From: Bacteroidales bacterium
GTDB taxonomy: Bacteria > Bacteroidota > Bacteroidia > Bacteroidales > UBA932
Length of the DNA stretch: 6,182 nt
Assembly (NCBI GenBank): GCA_017483985.1
Contig: JAFUUB010000050.1
Span: 1 to 6,182 of the forward strand
Direction of reading: 5' to 3'
Shown: piece after piece, positions 1 to 6,182 of the stretch
Numbering within the stretch: position 1 is the first letter of the stretch
Layout of the letters: each line of letters opens with the position of its first letter
Notes under the pieces: model-generated
Database searches by the model: none
Seen by the model: the letters and a program-made list of their open reading frames with translations, nothing else
Told to the model about the DNA's origin: nothing
Position numbers and translations under genes: made by a program

Positions 1-940
1 CGGCGATCATCTTGTCGCGGAAGTAGGCGACGTTCTCCTGCTGGCGGTCATGCAGTTCGTTGCTCTCGGCGAGGATCTTGAACATTTCGATGGCTGCGGC
101 GGCGATCATCGGAGGGATCGAGTTGGAGAAGAGATACGGGCGGGAACGCTGGCGGAGCATTTCGATGATCTCCTTGCGGCCGGTGGTGAATCCGCCCACG
201 GCGCCGCCGAAGGCCTTTCCGAGGGTGCCGGTGAAGATGTCGATGCGGCCGTAGCAGTCGAACTGTTCGGCCACGCCACGGCCGGTCTTGCCGACCACGC
301 CGGCGCTGTGGCTCTCGTCAACCATCACGAGGGCGTCATACTTCTCGGCCAGGTCGCAGATCTTGTCCATCGGGGCGACGTTGCCGTCCATGGAGAAGAC
401 GCCGTCGGTGCAGATGATGCGGAACCGCTGGGCCTGGGCTTCCTTGAGGCAGCGCTCGAGGTCCTCAATGTCCGCATTGGCATAGCGGTAGCGGACGGCC
501 TTGCACAGGCGGACGCCGTCGATGATGGAAGCATGGTTCAGGGAATCGGAAATGATGGCATCCTCAGCGGTCAGCAGCGGTTCGAACACGCCGCCGTTCG
601 CATCGAAGCAGGAGGCATAGAGGAGGGTGTCCTCGGTATGGAAGAAGTCGGAAATGGCTTTCTCCAGCTGTTTGTGCAGGTCCTGCGTACCGCAGATGAA
701 GCGGACCGAAGACATGCCGTAACCCCGCTCGTCCATGGCCTTCTTGGCGGCGTCGATCAGGCGCTGCGAGTCGGCGAGGCCGAGGTAGTTGTTCGCGCAG
801 AAGTTCAGCGCGACGCTGCCGTCTTCAAGGGTAATCTCCGCGCTCTGGGGAGATGCAATGTTGCGCTCATTCTTGTAAAGGCCGGCTTCCTTGATGGCGG
901 AGAGCTCGTCCTGCAGGTGTTTCTGGAATTTTCCGTACAT
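1..940 (-). CDS. kbl: 2-amino-3-ketobutyrate CoA ligase (glycine C-acetyltransferase), 3' end cut by window edge
   Basis: This is a cytoplasmic PLP enzyme of the alpha-oxoamine synthase family. It cleaves 2-amino-3-ketobutyrate with CoA into glycine and acetyl-CoA, the second step of threonine breakdown. The minus-strand frame is open from the ATG at 940 to the window edge, giving 313 residues. The family is about 395-400 residues long, so roughly 80 C-terminal residues lie outside. Visible motifs are MYGKFQKHL at the start, NFCANNYLGL (46-55), GYGMSSVRFICGTQ (73-86), SLNHASIIDG with the PLP-stacking His136, DGVFSMDG (179-186), VDESHSAG with Asp208 and His211, and GTLGKAFGG with the Schiff-base Lys242 (Lys244 in the E. 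coli enzyme). The start is chosen because MYGK matches the usual N-terminus and only promoter-like DNA lies upstream. It is divergent from tdh, which supplies its substrate. No frameshift or missing catalytic residue was seen in the visible part. Confidence 0.96.
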   Translation of the reverse strand, partial: MYGKFQKHLQDELSAIKEAGLYKNERNIASPQSAEITLEDGSVALNFCANNYLGLADSQRLIDAAKKAMDERGYGMSSVRFICGTQDLHKQLEKAISDFFHTEDTLLYASCFDANGGVFEPLLTAEDAIISDSLNHASIIDGVRLCKAVRYRYANADIEDLERCLKEAQAQRFRIICTDGVFSMDGNVAPMDKICDLAEKYDALVMVDESHSAGVVGKTGRGVAEQFDCYGRIDIFTGTLGKAFGGAVGGFTTGRKEIIEMLRQRSRPYLFSNSIPPMIAAAAIEMFKILAESNELHDRQQENVAYFRDKMIA

Positions 941-974
941 GGTATCGTGTGTTTTAGTATTGCGGTTGGTCTTA

Positions 975-982
975 CAAATTTA
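975..982 (-). promoter_or_regulatory. Candidate Bacteroidota -7 promoter element for kbl
   Basis: On the minus strand these bases read TAAATTTG, an exact match to the Bacteroidota -7 consensus TAnnTTTG. The element lies 34 bases upstream of the kbl ATG, which would give a leader of about 30 nucleotides. No good TTTG -33 partner is visible at the 17-20 base spacing; the nearest is a weak TATG at 1003-1006. The call rests on the -7 match and its position. Confidence 0.55.
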
Positions 983-1007
983 TGTTTTTCGCCCGAAAAA
1001 GCCATAA

Positions 1008-1015
1008 TAAATTTA
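1008..1015. promoter_or_regulatory. AT-rich palindrome TAAATTTA between the divergent promoters
   Basis: TAAATTTA is a perfect 8-base palindrome near the middle of the 144-base kbl/tdh spacer. The core AAATTT occurs three times here: at 976-981 and 1036-1041 (inside the two -7 elements) and at 1009-1014. Its last four bases overlap the candidate -33 element of tdh. It could be an operator half-site or simply AT-rich promoter DNA; nothing in the sequence settles which. Confidence 0.25.
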
Positions 1016-1042
1016 GCATTCCGGCAAAAAAATGTAAATTTG
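1012..1042 (+). promoter_or_regulatory. Candidate Bacteroidota promoter for tdh
   Basis: TTTA at 1012-1015 (consensus TTTG at -33) is followed after 19 bases by TAAATTTG at 1035-1042, an exact TAnnTTTG -7 match. The spacing lies in the normal 17-20 base range for this phylum's primary sigma factor. Transcription would start at about 1047, leaving a leader of nearly 40 nucleotides before the ATG at 1085. There is no Shine-Dalgarno motif before that start, which is usual in Bacteroidota. Confidence 0.65.
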
Positions 1043-1084
1043 TGCACCACATTTGACAACACTGAATAAACCTGACGAAATCGT

Positions 1085-2044
1085 ATGAAAAATGTCCTTG
1101 TGATCGGTTCGACCGGACAGATCGGCTCCGAACTTACCATGAAAATCCGGGGATTGCACCCGGAAGGAAACGTCGTAGCCGGATACATCCTGGGCGCCGA
1201 ACCGAAAGGAATCCTGCTGGAAAGCGGCCCCGCCGAACTGGCGGACGTGCGCAATGCGGCCCAGCTGGCCGCGATCGTGGACAAATACCACATCGATACC
1301 ATCTACAACCTGGCCGCCCTGCTGAGCGCCGTCGCCGAGCGCAAGCCGCTCCTCGCCTGGGACATCCAGATGAACGGCCTGCTGAACATCCTGGAAGTGG
1401 CCCGCGAAAAGGGCTGCGCCGTCTTCACCCCGAGTTCCATCGGTTCGTTCGGTCCGGAGACCCCGCATGTCGATACGCCCCAGGACACCATCCAGCGCCC
1501 CCGCTCGATGTACGGCGTGACCAAGGTCGCCACCGAGCTCCTGAGCGACTACTATTTCCATAAATATGGCGTTGACACCCGCGCCGTCCGCTTCCCGGGC
1601 CTCATCTCCAACGTGACCCTGCCCGGCGGCGGCACCACCGACTACGCCGTGGAGATCTACTACGCCGCCGTCAAGGGAGAGGAATTCGTCTGCCCGATCG
1701 CGGCCGGTACTTATATGGACATGATGTACATGCCGGACGCCCTGAAGGCCGCCGTCGACCTGATGGAAGCCGATCCGTCGAAGCTGATCCACCGCAACGC
1801 CTTCAACATCGCCGCCATGAGCTTCGATCCGGAGATCCTCCGCGCCAAGATCCAGGAGTACTATCCGGACTTCAGGATGCGCTACGAGGTCGATCCGGTC
1901 CGCCAGGCGATCGCCGATTCCTGGCCCGACAAGATGGACGACAGCTGCGCCCGCGCCGAATGGGGCTGGGCCCCTACCTACGGCCTCGATGAGATGACCC
2001 GCGACATGATCGCCTGCCTCAAGAAGAAATTCGGGATCGCGTAA
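1085..2044 (+). CDS. tdh: L-threonine 3-dehydrogenase, short-chain dehydrogenase (NAD-dependent epimerase-like) type
   Basis: This cytoplasmic NAD-dependent enzyme oxidises L-threonine to 2-amino-3-ketobutyrate, the substrate of the divergent kbl product. It belongs to the extended short-chain dehydrogenase class, like the animal and Flavobacterium enzymes, not the zinc-dependent E. coli Tdh. The protein has 319 residues, about normal for that class. It begins with a Rossmann nucleotide-binding loop GSTGQIG (8-14), followed by NLAALLSA (75-82), the serine-bearing PSSIG (116-120), and the catalytic YxxxK pair Tyr143/Lys147 in SMYGVTK. RFPGLIS (169-175) and GGGTTDYAVEIYYAA (181-195) are typical of threonine dehydrogenases as opposed to sugar epimerases. 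The ATG at 1085 starts directly at the first beta-strand, so no residues appear to be missing. A hairpin terminator follows within 20 bases of the stop, suggesting a single-gene transcript. A UDP-sugar epimerase is the main alternative, but the motifs and the kbl neighbour argue against it. Confidence 0.95.
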   Translation: MKNVLVIGSTGQIGSELTMKIRGLHPEGNVVAGYILGAEPKGILLESGPAELADVRNAAQLAAIVDKYHIDTIYNLAALLSAVAERKPLLAWDIQMNGLLNILEVAREKGCAVFTPSSIGSFGPETPHVDTPQDTIQRPRSMYGVTKVATELLSDYYFHKYGVDTRAVRFPGLISNVTLPGGGTTDYAVEIYYAAVKGEEFVCPIAAGTYMDMMYMPDALKAAVDLMEADPSKLIHRNAFNIAAMSFDPEILRAKIQEYYPDFRMRYEVDPVRQAIADSWPDKMDDSCARAEWGWAPTYGLDEMTRDMIACLKKKFGIA

Positions 2045-2062
2045 GACATCCCCCTGATATAC

Positions 2063-2097
2063 AAAGAAGAGACCTCGCTACGGGGTCTCTTCTTTTT
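2063..2097 (+). terminator. Rho-independent terminator of tdh, overlapping the end of the convergent gene
   Basis: A 14-base-pair stem (2063-2076 with 2082-2095, one T-G wobble) closes a five-base loop GCTAC. The stem's 3' arm runs into a T-rich end (TCTTTTT, 2091-2097), as expected for transcription on the plus strand, and it begins 18 bases after the tdh stop. On the minus strand the same hairpin also forms and may stop the OstA-like transcript, but its T tract there is weaker (TTCTTTGTAT). The stop codon of the convergent gene (2078-2080) lies inside the loop. Confidence 0.88.
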
Positions 2098-4780
2098 CAA
2101 TCCTATTTTCCGCCACCGGAGGTTCACCGGGCCCGGCGGCAGCGGAAGGATCCACTACCGGCGGCTGGGACGGATCCGGAACGACGTCCGGTTCTTTGGC
2201 CGGGAGGCCTTCCTTGGCAGCCTTGCGGGCATCTTCCTTGGCCTTCTTCTTCTCATATTTCCGCAGATAGCGTTCCAGCTTGGCCTGGTCCTTCCGGGCC
2301 TGTTTCTCAGCGGCGCGGAGGGCCTTCAGCTTCTTCTGGCGCTCCTTCTCCGCCTTCTTGTCGGCCTTTAGCTTCGCCTTGGCCGCATCCAGGCTGTCCA
2401 GCTCCGCCCAGCGCTGCTCACGTCTGGCGATACGCGCCGCCCGGGCGGCTTCGCGCTCGGCCTTAGCAGCTTCTTTCTGGGCTTTCTTCACGGCCTTGGC
2501 GTCCAGGACCGGAGCCGTTGCCGCTGTGTCCGCCGCAGCACCGAGACTGTCTGCCGGGGCCTGCAGGGAGTCGGAAGGCACGGTACCGAGGCTGTCTGCC
2601 ACAGACCGGAGGGTATCGGCAGGTTGTTGCGACAGGGAATCACACAGGGCCAGGGAATCCGCAGCCAGCTGCTGTACCATCGCCAGGGAATCCTGGACGA
2701 ACCGGTCGCGTTCCGCCTGCTCCCGGGCACGGCGTTCCTTCGCCGCCTCATTCTCCCGGATTTGCTTGTAAACCCCGGACATGTATCCCGGATAATAGGT
2801 ATCGGTTTCCTTGAAGGTCGCCCGCGGTCGGACGCTGTAGGACTTCCGTTCCGAAGGACGGAGCGTCAGTTCGGTAATGTCCTGCGGACCGGCCGGGCGC
2901 AGGTCCGGCTGCCAGTTGAAGCCCTTCAGGGTCCGGTCTTCCGTCTTGAGCTGCGCCAAGGGATAGGCATCGTTCTTGGCCGTATCGAAATAGTAGACCC
3001 GGTCGATCTCGCCGTTCTTGAACTGGGCATAGAGCATCTTCGCCTGGCTCTTGTTGACCGTGGCAAAGGTACTGTCCTCTTTCAGGTAGAAGATGGCATT
3101 GGCCTCGCCGAGGGCATCGAACCGCCGGAGGGCACCGGTCGAATCGAAATAGGCCAGCATCTCCGTGCTGCGGATCTGGTCATAGCAGCGGTCCGGTTCC
3201 TCCTCGATGATGATGAAGGCGTTGGACATCAGGCTGGCTTTTTCCATCGCACGGTCCTTGATCACGGCGTAGAGGCTGTCCGCGGCATACTGGCGGTTGC
3301 CCTCATTCCAGACGATCGGATCCTTGTAGAGCCGTACGAGGGAATCCAGGTCGCTGTATTCCAGCGAGTCGCAGGCGATCTGGACATCCTTGCGGAACAG
3401 TTTCACGCGTCCCGTCGCCGTCACGAAGGCGATCTTGGTCGAATCGACCGGCGGGGCCAGGGCCGCGGTGTCGGCCGGCACGGTTCCCAACGAATCCGAC
3501 AAGGCCACTCCGAGCGAATCCGCCGGAACCGTCCCCAGCGAGTCGGGGAGGGCGGTGCCCAAGGTATCGGGCGGAGGTGTGCCCAACGGATCGGACGGAG
3601 GCGGAGAGACCGCCGGAGCTTTGCCGGGGGCAGGTGTCCCCATGTCCCTGCGGGCGGCATTCGGATTGTTCGGATCATTGTTCAGGGCCTCCTGACGCGC
3701 CTTTTCCGCCTCCTCGGCGGCTTTCCGGCGATAGGTCATCACGGCATCGGAGGCCAGGTCTTCCAGGCGCTTGTTGGCGGCCGAGACCGTCCCTTCCGCA
3801 ATGTCGCACATCGGGAAAGTCTGGTAAACCATCCGGTCCGAACCGAACCAGACGGTGTCTTTCGGCGCTTCCCCTTCCCCGGTCAGGCCGATGACGGCCG
3901 GATCCCGGGTCAAGGTCATCCGGGAAAGCGAATCCTCATAGAACATGTGCCCGGCCAGGGCGAAGACGCTGCGGGTCGTATCCGTCAGCTGCGCATGGCC
4001 GGCCATTTCCACATCTTTCGTATTCCGCCAGAAAAAGAGGGAGTCCGTCCAGACTTCCTGGTCCTGGGTCATCCCGTGCACGCGGTCGGTGAAGAAGAAC
4101 AGCTCCCGCGCCCGGTCGTACCAGCCGGCATCGGAAGAAAGCATGTCATCTTCTTTCCAGGCATCGGTCCGGCGGCCGAAGGTGGCGAAACTCCGTTCGG
4201 TATCGTAGGTCAGGCGGGTCGTCTTGACAAAGATCGAGTCCGTGAACATGTTCACGTTGTCCGTGAAGGTGAACAGCTTGACCTTCGCGTCGTAGGTACC
4301 GGTCTGGCTTTCGATGATCTGTCCGTCCTTGTCCTTCATGGCGCCGCCCCGCTGGAACACGGCGACGCTGTCCCGGGTATTGTAATCCAGATGGCGGGTA
4401 CGGAGCATGTTATGGTCCTTGTCCTCCAGCTGGACGAGCGTCCCGCGGAATTCAGCCAGGTCCTGGTCGATATAATAGGTCAGGTTGTCACCGGTCAGGA
4501 CGGTCTGGTCCTGGAGGATCTTGACATGGCCGATGGCTTCGATCAGCTGCTGGTCCACCCGCCAATAGGCGGTGTCACAAATCAGATAGGTATTGTTGTG
4601 CAGGAAGCGGGCAGGCCCGGTGACCCTCCGGTAGTTGACGCCGTTCCGTTCCACCAGCATCGCATCCTGGCCGCTCATCAGGCGCACCAGGGAATCCGTC
4701 TGCTCCCGCTTGTTCTGGGCAGACAGGTTCAGGATGCCGGCCAGGGCCAGCAAGAAAACCAGGAAAAGCCGTTTCCGCAT
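2078..4780 (-). CDS. Exported OstA/LptA-like envelope protein with repeat linker and charged C-terminal tail
   Basis: This 900-residue protein resembles the Bacteroidota OstA-like family, related to the periplasmic LPS-transport protein LptA and the N-terminal domain of LptD. A signal peptide (1-21, MRKR then a hydrophobic core ending near LSAQ) predicts export. Residues 55-345 form a first lobe of beta repeats, with aromatic residues about every 30 positions (Y72, Y102, Y133, Y163, Y192, Y221, F250, Y281, Y319). A linker (351-447) holds a charged helix and octapeptide repeats. A second lobe begins near residue 450, where GRVKLF...DSLEY (457-475) mirrors GHVKIL...DNLTY (84-102) with the same spacing. 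The tail has DSL repeats (697-757), a Lys/Ala/Glu-rich probable coiled coil (761-858) and a proline-rich end. No LptD-type outer-membrane barrel is evident. The ATG overlaps the stop of the upstream chaperone gene as TAATG, implying coupled translation. A role as a periplasmic lipid carrier or bridge is inferred from the family, not shown. Confidence 0.85.
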   Translation of the reverse strand: MRKRLFLVFLLALAGILNLSAQNKREQTDSLVRLMSGQDAMLVERNGVNYRRVTGPARFLHNNTYLICDTAYWRVDQQLIEAIGHVKILQDQTVLTGDNLTYYIDQDLAEFRGTLVQLEDKDHNMLRTRHLDYNTRDSVAVFQRGGAMKDKDGQIIESQTGTYDAKVKLFTFTDNVNMFTDSIFVKTTRLTYDTERSFATFGRRTDAWKEDDMLSSDAGWYDRARELFFFTDRVHGMTQDQEVWTDSLFFWRNTKDVEMAGHAQLTDTTRSVFALAGHMFYEDSLSRMTLTRDPAVIGLTGEGEAPKDTVWFGSDRMVYQTFPMCDIAEGTVSAANKRLEDLASDAVMTYRRKAAEEAEKARQEALNNDPNNPNAARRDMGTPAPGKAPAVSPPPSDPLGTPPPDTLGTALPDSLGTVPADSLGVALSDSLGTVPADTAALAPPVDSTKIAFVTATGRVKLFRKDVQIACDSLEYSDLDSLVRLYKDPIVWNEGNRQYAADSLYAVIKDRAMEKASLMSNAFIIIEEEPDRCYDQIRSTEMLAYFDSTGALRRFDALGEANAIFYLKEDSTFATVNKSQAKMLYAQFKNGEIDRVYYFDTAKNDAYPLAQLKTEDRTLKGFNWQPDLRPAGPQDITELTLRPSERKSYSVRPRATFKETDTYYPGYMSGVYKQIRENEAAKERRAREQAERDRFVQDSLAMVQQLAADSLALCDSLSQQPADTLRSVADSLGTVPSDSLQAPADSLGAAADTAATAPVLDAKAVKKAQKEAAKAEREAARAARIARREQRWAELDSLDAAKAKLKADKKAEKERQKKLKALRAAEKQARKDQAKLERYLRKYEKKKAKEDARKAAKEGLPAKEPDVVPDPSQPPVVDPSAAAGPGEPPVAENRIEKEETP
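2207..2500 (-). other. Lys/Ala/Glu/Arg-rich probable coiled-coil region of the OstA-like protein
   Basis: Residues 761-858 are almost entirely A, K, E, R, D, Q and L, from AKAVKKAQKEAAK to the KKKAKEDARKAAKEG stretch. There is no proline within the segment, so one long charged helix or coiled coil of up to about 140 angstroms is plausible. It carries a strong net positive charge. A proline-rich, acidic segment (860-900) follows. Such a tail could bind peptidoglycan, nucleotide-rich or anionic lipid surfaces, but nothing in the sequence picks one. Confidence 0.6.
2510..2617 (-). repeat. DSL-type 7-8-residue tandem repeats, C-terminal set
   Basis: Residues 722-757 of the OstA-like protein read as five units: DTLRSVA, DSLGTVPS, DSLQAPA, DSLGAAA and DTAATAP. 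Less regular DSL units extend back to residue 697 (DSLAMV, DSLALC, DSLSQQPA). The unit resembles that of the repeat block at residues 397-444, with DSLGTVP shared exactly. Codons differ between units, so the repeat is old or maintained at the protein level. Confidence 0.8.
3449..3592 (-). repeat. Six tandem octapeptide (24-base) repeats between the two OstA-like lobes
   Basis: Residues 397-444 divide without gaps into DPLGTPPP, DTLGTALP, DSLGTVPA, DSLGVALS, DSLGTVPA and DTAALAPP. The consensus is D-S-L-G-T-x-P-x, which suggests a flexible proline-rich linker. The third and fifth units are identical in protein but differ in synonymous codons (for example CTG GGG against TTG GGA), so this is not a recent duplication. 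It lies exactly between the two beta-repeat lobes. Confidence 0.9.
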
Positions 4781-6168
4781 TATTTACGGGCACTCTTCTG
4801 CGCGACTTCCTTCCATCCCTCCCGGGAGAAGTCACAGTCCGCAAAGATCGGATCGATGTAGATATCGGTCGACTTCAGTTTCTCATTCACGAATTCGTCC
4901 AGGGCCGCCATGGCTTTCTCCTGGCGGACCGTCCCTTCCAGCTGATTGTAATCGTTCTCAAAGGTCGCCGTATGGGCCGGAATGATCTTGTCCACCTTGA
5001 TGATCTTGTAGACCGTATTACCGCTACGTCCCTCATTGTCAAGGGATTCAACCGGTTCCGAGATTTCCCCTTCCTTCAGGTCCCGGATGGCCCGGTAATC
5101 CTGCGGCTTCAGCTGGTCGACCTCGAAATAGGAAGAACCGGTATTCGGATCGGCCATCTGGCCGCCGTTGGTACGGGTGGCCGGGTCTTCGGAATAGAAA
5201 CGTGCGGCAAGCGGGAAGGTCACGGCCCCGTTGACCAGTTCGGTCCGGAGGCTGTCCAGCGTCTTGAACGCCTTTTCCATGTCGTCAGACGTATACTGGG
5301 GCTTCATCAGGATGTGACGGGCATTGAACATATCGCCCTTCTTCTCAAGGACTTCGATCAGGTGGAAGCCGTCGGGCGTCTCGACAATCTGGGAAATGAC
5401 ACCCGGCTTGAGGGACATGGCGGCATCGGAGAAGGCCGGCCAGAAAATCGACTTGGAGGCCATGCCGAGTTCACCGCCGCGCCGGGCGCTGCCCGGATCC
5501 TCGGAATAGATCCGCGCCAGGGTGGCGAACTTCTCGCCCGCCAGGATACGTTCCCGGATATCCAGCAGCTTTTCCTTGACCGCCAGGTTGGCCGCTTCCC
5601 GGTCCGGGTAACGGCAGATCTGGCTGAGCTGATAGCGGATCGGGACCATCGGCAGGTCGGCGGAATCCACCTTGGCGATATACTGCCGCACGTCGTAAGG
5701 GGTCAGATCCGGAATGCCGGAGGCGATGTTGGACTGCATCTGCTGGGTCAGGCTCTGGTCCTCCAGGGTCTTCCTCCATTCCTGACGCAGTTTGTAGAGC
5801 GGTTTCCCGAAATACTCCTCCATCTGCTCATCGCCGCCCAACTGGGTGCGGATCTGGTCGATCCGATTGCTCAACTCGCTGGATACCATATCGTTGTTTA
5901 CTTCCAACGAGTCGACGCGGGCCTGCATGAGGAACAATTTCGATTCGAGGATGCGCTCCAGCATCTCACAACGCATGTTCTTATCCGAGATGAATCCCTG
6001 CTGGACGCGCGCCATCTGGATTTCCTCTTCCAGCTGGGCGATCGTCACCATCTCATTGCCGATCACGGCGATGGTCTTGTCGACGAGTCCCTTCGGGTAA
6101 TTCTGGGCCTGGGCGCTCAGGGCGGCGAGGGCCACCACGGCGGCCAGGGTCATTTTGAATGCCTTCAT
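4780..6168 (-). CDS. SurA-like periplasmic chaperone / peptidylprolyl isomerase with two parvulin domains
   Basis: This exported folding factor is predicted to chaperone outer-membrane proteins in the periplasm. A signal peptide (MKAFK, then a hydrophobic stretch ending ALSAQAQ near residue 22) is followed by a SurA-type N-terminal helical domain (about 28-165, starting KTIAVIGNEMVT). Two parvulin domains follow, about 177-278 and 282-395. The first shows FATLARIYSEDPGSARRGG, ELGMAS, and GFHLIEV with His269, but has Gln183 where the first active-site His is expected. The second has the classic ARHILM with His285, then FYSEDPATRTNGGQM, but ends VYKIIKV without the second His. Its length of 462 residues is close to that of E. 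coli SurA (428). The ATG at 6168 gives a good signal peptide; Met6 would also work. Only 14 bases upstream are visible, so the promoter or a preceding gene lies outside. The stop overlaps the next gene's ATG by one base (TAATG). Isomerase activity of either domain is uncertain. Confidence 0.92.
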   Translation of the reverse strand: MKAFKMTLAAVVALAALSAQAQNYPKGLVDKTIAVIGNEMVTIAQLEEEIQMARVQQGFISDKNMRCEMLERILESKLFLMQARVDSLEVNNDMVSSELSNRIDQIRTQLGGDEQMEEYFGKPLYKLRQEWRKTLEDQSLTQQMQSNIASGIPDLTPYDVRQYIAKVDSADLPMVPIRYQLSQICRYPDREAANLAVKEKLLDIRERILAGEKFATLARIYSEDPGSARRGGELGMASKSIFWPAFSDAAMSLKPGVISQIVETPDGFHLIEVLEKKGDMFNARHILMKPQYTSDDMEKAFKTLDSLRTELVNGAVTFPLAARFYSEDPATRTNGGQMADPNTGSSYFEVDQLKPQDYRAIRDLKEGEISEPVESLDNEGRSGNTVYKIIKVDKIIPAHTATFENDYNQLEGTVRQEKAMAALDEFVNEKLKSTDIYIDPIFADCDFSREGWKEVAQKSARK

Positions 6169-6182
6169 ATCAGTATATCACA

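Noticed and set aside
1053..1058. TTGACA resembling a sigma-70 -35 box upstream of tdh
   Set aside because: No TATAAT-like -10 lies at a suitable distance before the ATG, and Bacteroidota use TTTG/TAnnTTTG promoters; a better match lies just upstream.
50..1069. A 339-codon open frame on the plus strand opposite kbl
   Set aside because: The minus strand encodes a clear Kbl with its catalytic lysine and PLP motifs. The plus-strand frame runs through the AT-rich promoter region and resembles no family I know.
1013..1792. A 259-codon open frame on the minus strand opposite tdh
   Set aside because: It is the shadow of tdh; the Rossmann and YxxxK motifs on the plus strand decide the coding strand.
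1085..2044. Reading the plus-strand dehydrogenase as a UDP-glucose 4-epimerase
   Set aside because: The fold is shared, but the PSSIG, SMYGVTK, RFPGLIS and GGGTTDYA motifs and the divergent kbl gene fit threonine dehydrogenase better.
3449..3592. The 24-base repeats as a CRISPR array or other non-coding repeat
   Set aside because: The units are contiguous without spacers, stay in the reading frame and encode a regular octapeptide, so they are a coding tandem repeat.
2624..4861. A 745-codon open frame on the plus strand opposite the OstA-like gene
   Set aside because: It is antisense to a convincing signal-peptide protein with family motifs. Its translation is low in recognisable domains, and GC-rich codon use on the other strand explains the lack of stops.

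Overview
The window looks like chromosomal DNA from a GC-rich member of the Bacteroidota, probably Bacteroidales. Three things suggest this: AT-rich promoters of the Bacteroidota type (TAnnTTTG -7 elements) in an otherwise GC-rich sequence, no Shine-Dalgarno motif at the readable starts, and genes typical of the phylum (a short-chain-dehydrogenase-type threonine dehydrogenase and an OstA-like/SurA-like envelope pair). The genus cannot be fixed from this sequence. No mobile element, phage gene, CRISPR array, tRNA or rRNA was seen.

Left part (1-2044): a divergent pair for threonine breakdown. On the minus strand is kbl (2-amino-3-ketobutyrate CoA ligase), whose 3' end lies beyond the left edge. 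On the plus strand is an SDR-type L-threonine 3-dehydrogenase (tdh). Tdh oxidises threonine to 2-amino-3-ketobutyrate, and Kbl splits this unstable product with CoA into glycine and acetyl-CoA. A 144-base AT-rich spacer separates them and carries one candidate promoter facing each gene plus a central AT palindrome.

Middle (2045-2100): a strong hairpin terminator ends tdh. It also contains the last codons and stop codon of the convergent gene on the other strand.

Right part (2078-6168, minus strand): a two-gene envelope operon, transcribed right to left. The first gene encodes an exported SurA-like chaperone with two parvulin domains. The second encodes a 900-residue exported OstA/LptA-like protein with two beta-repeat lobes, an octapeptide-repeat linker and a long charged C-terminal tail. 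Stop and start overlap as TAATG, so translation is probably coupled. In Proteobacteria SurA is a chaperone for outer-membrane proteins including LptD, so the pairing fits outer-membrane or lipopolysaccharide biogenesis.

I see no convincing undescribed multi-gene system. The parts most worth a second look are the architecture of the OstA-like protein, the complementary loss of parvulin histidines in the chaperone, the stop codon inside the terminator loop, and the symmetric kbl/tdh control region.
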